A stretch of 6,851 nucleotides of DNA from Clostridia bacterium (GTDB lineage: Bacteria > Bacillota > Clostridia > Oscillospirales > CAG-272): the NCBI GenBank assembly GCA_024404475.1, contig JAKSPV010000079.1, positions 1 to 6,851 on the forward strand, in the 5' to 3' direction. The notes under the pieces are model-generated. The model was not told the DNA's origin. It searched no databases and saw only the letters and a list, made by a program, of their open reading frames with translations. Positions 1 through 5,055 of the stretch are shown piece by piece. The translations under genes were made by a program, and so were the position numbers. Numbering within the stretch: the first letter of the stretch is position 1; every line of letters starts with the position of its first letter.

Positions 1-798
1 GGTCAGCTCGTTCTCCGGAATGAGGCCGCAGGAGAGTAGCAGGGTATCGCAGTCGAAATATTCTTCCGTGCCGGGAATCGGTTTCCGCCCGTTCTGCTCG
101 TCCACGGCGGAAATCTCGACACCCGTGACGCGTTCCTTGCCGTAGATTTTCGTGACTGTGTGCGAGAGCTTCAGCGGAATATCAAAGTCGTTGAGGCATT
201 GCACGATGTTCCGCGCGAGGCCGCCGGAGTACGGCATGATCTCCGCGACGCAGAGTACTTTTGCACCCTCGAGCGTCAGCCGGCGCGCCATGATGAGTCC
301 GATGTCGCCGGAGCCGAGGATGACCACGCGCCGCCCGGGGAGATATCCTTCCATGTTGACATAGCGCTGCGCCGTGCCCGCGGTGTAGATGCCGGCGGGA
401 CGTGTGCCGGGGATATTGAGTGCCCCGCGGCTTCTCTCGCGGCAGCCCATCGCCAGAATGACGGCTTCCGCTTCGAGCGTCACCAGTCCGCACTCAGGCG
501 AGACGAACGTGACCTCGCGCTCTGCCGTGACGGACAGCACCATTGCGTCCGTCTTGATTTCGATACCGTCTTCTCTCACTTTGTCGAGAAAGCGTCCGGC
601 GTATTCCGGTCCGGAAAGTTCCTCGCCGAAGCGGTGCAGACCAAAGCCTGCGTGGATGCACTGATTGAGAATGCCTCCTGGCTCTTTGTCGCGCTCGACG
701 ATAAGAATGTCGCCTGCGGGGAGCCCGGCATTAAACGCCGCGTGTGCCGCGGCAAGACCGGCGGGACCGCCGCCGATGATGACCAATTTCTTTTTCAT
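1..798 (-). CDS. FAD/NAD(P)-dependent oxidoreductase of the glycerol-3-phosphate dehydrogenase cluster (C-terminus outside window)
   Basis: This is a flavoprotein of the pyridine nucleotide-disulfide oxidoreductase fold. Its likely role is to move electrons from the dehydrogenase encoded just upstream to NAD(P)+ or another acceptor in the cytoplasm. The frame is open for 266 codons to the window edge; related proteins are about 410-420 residues, so roughly the last third is missing. Residues 5-15 form the FAD-binding GGGPAG loop, and a second dinucleotide fold has GSGDIG at residues 162-167. Family signatures visible are GGILNQCIHAGFGLHRF (41-57), GCRERSRGALNIPGTRPAGI (118-137) and the late CGLIPENEL. 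There is no CxxC redox disulfide. The start is fixed by AGGAGG seven bases upstream and by a four-base ATGA overlap with the preceding stop codon, which indicates translational coupling. The exact physiological acceptor is inferred, not seen. Confidence 0.9.
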   Translation of the reverse strand, partial: MKKKLVIIGGGPAGLAAAHAAFNAGLPAGDILIVERDKEPGGILNQCIHAGFGLHRFGEELSGPEYAGRFLDKVREDGIEIKTDAMVLSVTAEREVTFVSPECGLVTLEAEAVILAMGCRERSRGALNIPGTRPAGIYTAGTAQRYVNMEGYLPGRRVVILGSGDIGLIMARRLTLEGAKVLCVAEIMPYSGGLARNIVQCLNDFDIPLKLSHTVTKIYGKERVTGVEISAVDEQNGRKPIPGTEEYFDCDTLLLSCGLIPENELT

Positions 799-2261
799 TC
801 CGATGCCTCCTCACCGTCCCGCGGCAGAACGAGATATGAACCGCCGCCGAACTGCGTCACTTTGTCGAGCGTCACACCGGCTTCCTTGGCGAGCAGTTCC
901 GCGACACGCGGCGAGCAGAACCCGCCCTGGCAGCGTCCCATGCCGGCACGGACGCGGTGTTTCACCATATCGACGGTTGTCGCCGGGATCGGCGCGTGCA
1001 TCACTTCAAGAATATCGCCTTCTGTGATCGTTTCACAGCGGCAGATCACGCGGCCGTAAGCGGGATTCTTCCGGATCGCCTCGGCTTTTTCCTCGTCCGT
1101 CATTTCGATAAAGCGCTTCGGGTTGCCGTCTTTCCGGCGTGTCGGAATGTAGTTCTTCTTTTCGGTCAGTTTGAGACCGTCCTCGCGGAGCAGGGAAAGG
1201 ATGTATTCTGCCGTCGCGGGCGATGACGCGAGACCGGGCGAGGACATCGCCGCTGCGTGGATGACGTGCGGCAAATTGTCAGCGTGCTGCACGTAGAAAT
1301 CGTACTGCGTCGCATTCGGACGGACGCCGGAGAACGACTTGATAACGCCGCGCAGCGGCAGGTTCGGCATGATGCGAAGCCCGCCCGCGGTGATCTCCGC
1401 AAGCCCTTCCGCCGTCGTTTCCTTGTCGTCGGCGGAATCGACCGGCTCGGCGTTCGGCCCCGTGATGAGGTTGCCGCCGGGCGTCGGACTGACGAGGATA
1501 CCTTTGCCTTTCTTGGACGGCGTGACGAACAGCGTGGAGTTCGCCATTTTGCCGTACTGTTTGTCAAAAACGAGGTACTGTCCGCGGCTCGGCTTCGAGA
1601 CGACGGAAAAATCCCTGTCGGCCATGAGAGATGCAATCTCCGGTGCGCCGAGACCGGCAGCGTTGACGAGATACCGCGCCGCAAGCGGTGTTCTGCCGTC
1701 CGAGACGATCCAAAGGCCGTCCTTATATTCGATTTCGGACACGCGGTAGCCGAGACGGAAGTCGGCACCGTTCAATGCGGCGTTTTCCGCCGCCGCGATC
1801 GTCAGACCGTACGTGCTGACGATACCGGCCGTCGGCGCCCAAAGGGAAGCGACCGCCTCTTTTGAAACGTTCGGTTCCATCCGGCGGAGCTCGTCACCAT
1901 CGATGATGCGAAGACCCGGTACGCCGTTTTTGACGCCGCGTTCGTACAGCATTTTGATGTGCTCGACGTCTTCTTCGCTGAAAGCGATCACGTGGCTTCC
2001 GATGCGTTTGTAATGGACGCCGAGTGTCCGACAGAGGTCGGGCATCAGTTCCGTGCCGCGCACGTTCAGCTTTGCTTTGAGCGTGCCGCATTCGCAGTCG
2101 TAACCCGCGTGGGAGATCGAGGAATTAGCCCGGCTGGCGCCGTAGGCGACGTCGGGACCTGCCTCGCAGACCGCAACGCTGACGTCAAACATGGAGAGCG
2201 CGCGGGCCGTCAGTGAACCGGTGCATCCGGCACCGATGATCAATACGTCGTAGATTGTCAT
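795..2261 (-). CDS. GlpA-like FAD-dependent dehydrogenase with C-terminal BFD-type [2Fe-2S] domain
   Basis: The 488-residue product is a DAO-fold flavoprotein (GlpA/LhgO-like, COG0579 type). It probably oxidises glycerol-3-phosphate to dihydroxyacetone phosphate and passes electrons through its iron-sulfur cluster to the oxidoreductase encoded next. The FAD loop GAGCTG is at residues 10-15. Residues 41-69 carry the family stretch starting GASRANSSISHAGYD. SGVRP (311-315) and SSPGL (340-344) are typical DAO C-terminal motifs. The BFD-like domain follows, with Cys407, Cys409, Cys444 and Cys449 (CxC...CQGGFC) as probable [2Fe-2S] ligands. The chosen start is the ATG directly before the beta strand leading into the FAD loop. 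It has a moderate GGAAAGAGA ribosome site ten bases upstream. A longer in-frame start at 2444 is rejected because the extra 61 residues are basic, unconserved in character and cover the promoter. Glycerol-3-phosphate as substrate rests on family context; L-2-hydroxyglutarate or another 2-hydroxyacid is the main alternative. Confidence 0.9.
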   Translation of the reverse strand: MTIYDVLIIGAGCTGSLTARALSMFDVSVAVCEAGPDVAYGASRANSSISHAGYDCECGTLKAKLNVRGTELMPDLCRTLGVHYKRIGSHVIAFSEEDVEHIKMLYERGVKNGVPGLRIIDGDELRRMEPNVSKEAVASLWAPTAGIVSTYGLTIAAAENAALNGADFRLGYRVSEIEYKDGLWIVSDGRTPLAARYLVNAAGLGAPEIASLMADRDFSVVSKPSRGQYLVFDKQYGKMANSTLFVTPSKKGKGILVSPTPGGNLITGPNAEPVDSADDKETTAEGLAEITAGGLRIMPNLPLRGVIKSFSGVRPNATQYDFYVQHADNLPHVIHAAAMSSPGLASSPATAEYILSLLREDGLKLTEKKNYIPTRRKDGNPKRFIEMTDEEKAEAIRKNPAYGRVICRCETITEGDILEVMHAPIPATTVDMVKHRVRAGMGRCQGGFCSPRVAELLAKEAGVTLDKVTQFGGGSYLVLPRDGEEASE

Positions 2262-2290
2262 AAATAAATCGTCTCTTTCCGTGGCATTCA

Positions 2291-2317
2291 CGGCGGCACG
2301 GGATGTCCCGTCCGCCG
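2291..2317. promoter_or_regulatory. GC-rich inverted repeat at the flavoprotein operon start: possible operator or 5' stem
   Basis: The arms CGGCGG (2291-2296) and CCGCCG (2312-2317) flank a perfect inner repeat CGGGA-TG-TCCCG (2299-2310), and A2298 pairs with T2311. This gives about twelve pairs with one bulged base. It sits directly downstream of the predicted minus-strand -10 box, so it straddles the expected transcription start near 2316 and would form the first bases of the leader RNA. No T-run follows on either strand, so it is not an intrinsic terminator. It could be a repressor operator or a stabilising 5' hairpin; the sequence does not say which. Confidence 0.5.
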
Positions 2318-2322
2318 GAAAC

Positions 2323-2351
2323 AGTATATCACAAAACGGCCGTCTCCGCAA
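2323..2351 (-). promoter_or_regulatory. Predicted sigma-A promoter for the flavoprotein operon
   Basis: On the minus strand, TTGCGG (2351-2346) is followed by a 17-base spacer and TATACT (2328-2323). TGA lies immediately before the -10, making an extended TGn -10 that would compensate for the weak -35. The predicted start of transcription is near 2316, about 55 bases before the start codon. Confidence 0.55.
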
Positions 2352-2437
2352 TCTCCGTGGGAGAACTTTTCGTGCTTTTTGCACGGATTTTTCCGTTCTT
2401 TTACAAGGAAAAACAGTCCGTCGGCAGCGTCGGTCTG

Positions 2438-2466
2438 TTGACATTCCAAAACGCCTGTGATAAAAT
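2438..2466 (+). promoter_or_regulatory. Predicted sigma-A promoter for the MoxR operon
   Basis: A consensus TTGACA (2438-2443) is followed by exactly 17 bases and TAAAAT (2461-2466). TGA directly before the -10 gives an extended TGn element. Transcription should begin near 2473, leaving a leader of about 55 bases before the MoxR start codon. This is the best promoter in the window and suggests substantial unregulated (housekeeping) expression. Confidence 0.75.
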
Positions 2467-2516
2467 ACAATGAAAGAGAATCATATACCGCTCCCGTCCG
2501 GCGGTGCAGGACGGAG

Positions 2517-2522
2517 AAGGAG
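2517..2522 (+). promoter_or_regulatory. Ribosome binding site deciding the MoxR start
   Basis: AAGGAG lies six bases before the ATG at 2529. It rules out the upstream in-frame ATG at 2457, which lies inside the promoter, before the -10 box. Confidence 0.85.
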
Positions 2523-2528
2523 AAACAT

Positions 2529-3512
2529 ATGGAATTTTCGGAACTCAGAGACCAGAACTCGTATGAGGCGGCAAAGGCGCTCACGGCCGAGGTCGAAAAG
2601 GTCGTCGTCGGCAAACATCACGAGGTCACGCTGCTCGTAACGGCGCTTCTCGCCGGCGGTCACGTTCTGATCGAGGACGTCCCCGGCGTCGGCAAGACGA
2701 CGCTCGCCTCCGCTCTTGCCGGAAGTGCGGGACTTTCGTTCCGCCGTGCGCAGTTTACGCCCGACGTCATGGCATCCGACATCACCGGCTTTTCCATGTA
2801 TAACCGCGCCAAGGAATCGTTCGAGTTCCGCGAGGGACTTGTCATGTGCAACATTCTGCTCGCGGACGAGATCAACCGTGCCAGTCCGAAAACGCAGTCC
2901 AGTCTTCTGGAAGCGATGGAGGAAGGCCGCGTTACCGTGGACGGTAAAACGTACGTTCTTCCCGAGCCGTTCATGGTGATCGCTACCCAGAACCCGAGCG
3001 GCTATGTCGGCACCTATCCGCTGCCGGAGGCACAGCTCGACCGTTTTGCCATGCGCATTTCGATGGGCTATCCCACTGAGGAGGAGGAAATCTCGATCGT
3101 GACCGACCGCGCCGCCGGAAACCCTGCCGCACGTTTGAAAACGGTCTGCTCCGTAGAGAACATCAACGCCATGCGCGCCTCCGCCGCCCGTGTCCGGATC
3201 GCGCCCGAGATCACCCGCTATATTGTCCGTCTCGTACAAAAAACGCGTGACGAAAAACGTTTTGCACTCGGCGCAAGTCCGCGTGCATCGCTTGCTCTGA
3301 TGCGTCTCTCGCGTGCCTATGCGCTGCTGCGCGGCCGCGACTACGTGACGCCCGAGGACGTTTCCGCGCTGTATCTGCCTGTCTTGTCACACCGTCTCGT
3401 CCTCAGTCAGGAAATGCGGATGAATCACGCCCGTGTGGAAGACGTGCTCGGCGAGATCCTCCGTGAGACGGAGGCACCGATCCGCGCCGCACGTGCCGCG
3501 GAGAAACAATGA
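2529..3512 (+). CDS. MoxR family AAA+ ATPase
   Basis: The 327-residue product is a cytoplasmic AAA+ ATPase of the MoxR group, chaperone-like enzymes thought to assemble or activate partner proteins, often ones with vWA-like domains. Visible motifs are Walker A GVGKTT (residues 53-58), Walker B ILLADE (109-114), sensor 1 in ATQNP (Asn155), LPEAQLDRF with the likely arginine finger Arg172 (165-173), and sensor 2 GASPR (248-252). A helical lid follows to the C-terminus. Length and motif order match the family and all key ATPase residues are present, so the enzyme should be active. It is the first gene of the plus-strand operon, behind a strong promoter. Its stop codon overlaps the next start by ATGA, so it is translationally coupled to the DUF58 gene. 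The family call is very secure; the client is inferred to be the products of the next two genes. Confidence 0.96.
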   Translation: MEFSELRDQNSYEAAKALTAEVEKVVVGKHHEVTLLVTALLAGGHVLIEDVPGVGKTTLASALAGSAGLSFRRAQFTPDVMASDITGFSMYNRAKESFEFREGLVMCNILLADEINRASPKTQSSLLEAMEEGRVTVDGKTYVLPEPFMVIATQNPSGYVGTYPLPEAQLDRFAMRISMGYPTEEEEISIVTDRAAGNPAARLKTVCSVENINAMRASAARVRIAPEITRYIVRLVQKTRDEKRFALGASPRASLALMRLSRAYALLRGRDYVTPEDVSALYLPVLSHRLVLSQEMRMNHARVEDVLGEILRETEAPIRAARAAEKQ

Positions 3513-5020
3513 CGACCCCGCTCCCCCGTCGGCGCGTTTTTACACCCGGCCCCGGCTTTTGGGTGTGGCTTGTGCTCGCCGCCGCGGCAGTCGTTATAAG
3601 TCAGGCGCTCCGGTCAACTGTTTCCGCGATGCTCCTGTGGTTCGTCCTGCTCTTTTTGCCCGCCGCGCTGATATACGTTTTCGTCGGTTATTTCGGACTC
3701 CGTGTCTACGTCAACGCCGACAAGACGCGTGCGGAAAAGGGCAGTACGCTGTCGTATGACGTGAACGTGATCAACCCGACGCCGCTTTGCTTTCCGATCG
3801 TGGAGGCGGCCGTTTCCGTTCCGCAGCCGGACGGCGTCCGCTGCACCGCACAGCGGCTCGTCCTCTGCCTTTTCCCGTTTGGTAATTATGAGCTCCGTCA
3901 TGACGTCACGTTCCGTTACCGCGGTATGTACGACATCGGCGTTGACTGCATTTACGTGACCGATATGTTCCATATGTTCCGCATCCGTCGGGATGAGGAA
4001 CTGTTTCATACCGTCCTCGTTTTCCCGCGCCGCCTCGCGATGGAAAAGGACGCCGACGCCGCTGTCTCCGATGACGTGCCGAGCGCCGTCATCCGACCCG
4101 TCCGCGAACAGAGCGCAAGTGAGGTCGGCAACGTCCGCGAATATCGCGCGGGCGACCTGATCCGCAGTATCCACTGGAAACTCTCCGCGAAAAGCGAGGA
4201 TTTTCTGGTCAAGGAGTATTTTTCCGACCGCGACCGGTCGGTCTATATCCTTTGCGATTATTCCGGCGCACAGCAGCCGGCCGTGACCGAAACCGAGCCG
4301 GTAAAGACGGAAGATAAGCCGGAAAAAGAGAAGAAACGTATGCTCAGCCCCGACGGTCAGCGCCTTCGCGGAAAGGAAGCCCGCGCGGCGAAAAAAGCCG
4401 AGAGGGAAGCGCGCCGCCGTGCGAGGGCACTCGGGACGCTGGCTGCTTCGCCGGACAACGCGGACGACAGCGACGGGCGATTCGTGACTCCCGCATTCCG
4501 TTCGGAAATCGACGAATACTGCGCCGACGGTATCGCGGAGATCGCTGCCTCGGCGGTCGTTCGTGAACTGCTTGCAGGGAACACCTGCAAATTGGTCTGG
4601 TATGACGTCCGTCGGGAAGACGCACCGCTTCGGTTGGTGGAACTCAGTGACCTTGCTGATCTCGACGCCGTTTGGGACGATTTCGTCACGACGCCCGCCG
4701 CCGACAGTGAGCACGGCGTTGCTCTTCTGGCATCACGGATCGAGGAGTCGATGAACGTCACGGTTCGTGTCTGTACGGCGCGACTTGATGACGGAACGCT
4801 CGACGCCGTCGCCGCGATCCCCGCGTCGCTCGGCGGTGCCGGTTCCGGCTGTCACGCCGAAGTTTTGCTTTTTAATCCTGAAGAAAAATACGACTCGATA
4901 TATGCCCGCCGACACTTTGTTTCCTCGTGCCGCGAAAAACTGCGCGAGGGTGGTGTCGCCGTCCGTGAAGTGCACGAGGTGCACGCGTCAGACGGCCGCG
5001 GATCGTTTTCATTTCGCTGA
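3509..5020 (+). CDS. DUF58 domain membrane protein with a charged insertion
   Basis: This 503-residue protein belongs to the DUF58 family that accompanies MoxR ATPases; its biochemical role is not known. A positively charged N-terminus (PRRR) precedes two hydrophobic helices at about 17-33 and 39-60, joined by a very short loop, so both ends should be cytoplasmic. A beta-rich region follows (about 63-175). Then comes the DUF58 signature REYRAGDLIRSIHWKLSAKS (210-229), followed by FLVKEYF, and a vWA-like strand VYILCDYSG (245-253). The metal-site motif is degenerate: DYSGA instead of DxSxS. Directly after it lies an unusual insertion of about 75 residues (255-328), first acidic/lysine-rich and then Arg/Lys/Ala-rich. 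The vWA-like fold appears to resume near residue 330. GGAG five bases before the ATG and the ATGA overlap with the MoxR stop codon support this start. Confidence 0.93.
   Translation: MTTPLPRRRVFTPGPGFWVWLVLAAAAVVISQALRSTVSAMLLWFVLLFLPAALIYVFVGYFGLRVYVNADKTRAEKGSTLSYDVNVINPTPLCFPIVEAAVSVPQPDGVRCTAQRLVLCLFPFGNYELRHDVTFRYRGMYDIGVDCIYVTDMFHMFRIRRDEELFHTVLVFPRRLAMEKDADAAVSDDVPSAVIRPVREQSASEVGNVREYRAGDLIRSIHWKLSAKSEDFLVKEYFSDRDRSVYILCDYSGAQQPAVTETEPVKTEDKPEKEKKRMLSPDGQRLRGKEARAAKKAEREARRRARALGTLAASPDNADDSDGRFVTPAFRSEIDEYCADGIAEIAASAVVRELLAGNTCKLVWYDVRREDAPLRLVELSDLADLDAVWDDFVTTPAADSEHGVALLASRIEESMNVTVRVCTARLDDGTLDAVAAIPASLGGAGSGCHAEVLLFNPEEKYDSIYARRHFVSSCREKLREGGVAVREVHEVHASDGRGSFSFR
4271..4492 (+). 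other. Sequence encoding the charged insertion in the DUF58 protein
   Basis: Codons 255-328 specify a low-complexity charged stretch. It is Glu/Lys/Pro-rich at first (about 260-277), then basic and alanine-rich (RLRGKEARAAKKAEREARRR at 285-304), and ends in an Asp-rich turn (315-323). It interrupts the vWA-like domain between its first strand, with the DxS motif, and the following helix. The reading frame stays open, so this is not a frameshift. Confidence 0.7.
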
Positions 5021-5041
5021 ATTACCGTCCGGACGGACGAG

Positions 5042-5050
5042 AAGGGAGGT
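5042..5050 (+). promoter_or_regulatory. Strong ribosome binding site of the transglutaminase-like gene
   Basis: AAGGGAGGT is a near-complete match to the anti-Shine-Dalgarno sequence and lies five bases before the ATG at 5056. The gene is separated from DUF58 by 35 bases with no terminator, so it probably shares the operon transcript but has its own strong initiation site. Confidence 0.85.
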
Positions 5051-5055
5051 GCCGC

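Noticed and set aside
160..1059. 299-codon plus-strand open frame across the two flavoprotein genes
   Set aside because: It runs antisense to two well-supported genes, has no recognisable domain or ribosome site, and reflects the codon bias of the G+C-rich opposite strand.
2262..2444. N-terminal extension of the GlpA-like protein
   Set aside because: The extra 61 codons precede a canonical FAD-binding start, encode a basic unstructured stretch, and cover the predicted promoter and inverted repeat.
3614..4714. 366-codon minus-strand open frame opposite the DUF58 gene
   Set aside because: It is a shadow of a conserved gene. Its predicted protein has no family features, and no promoter or ribosome site is visible.
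5025..5036. Perfect 12-base palindrome CCGTCCGGACGG between DUF58 and the transglutaminase-like gene
   Set aside because: With a realistic loop only four pairs remain and no T-run follows, so it is not a terminator. Short GC palindromes are expected by chance here.
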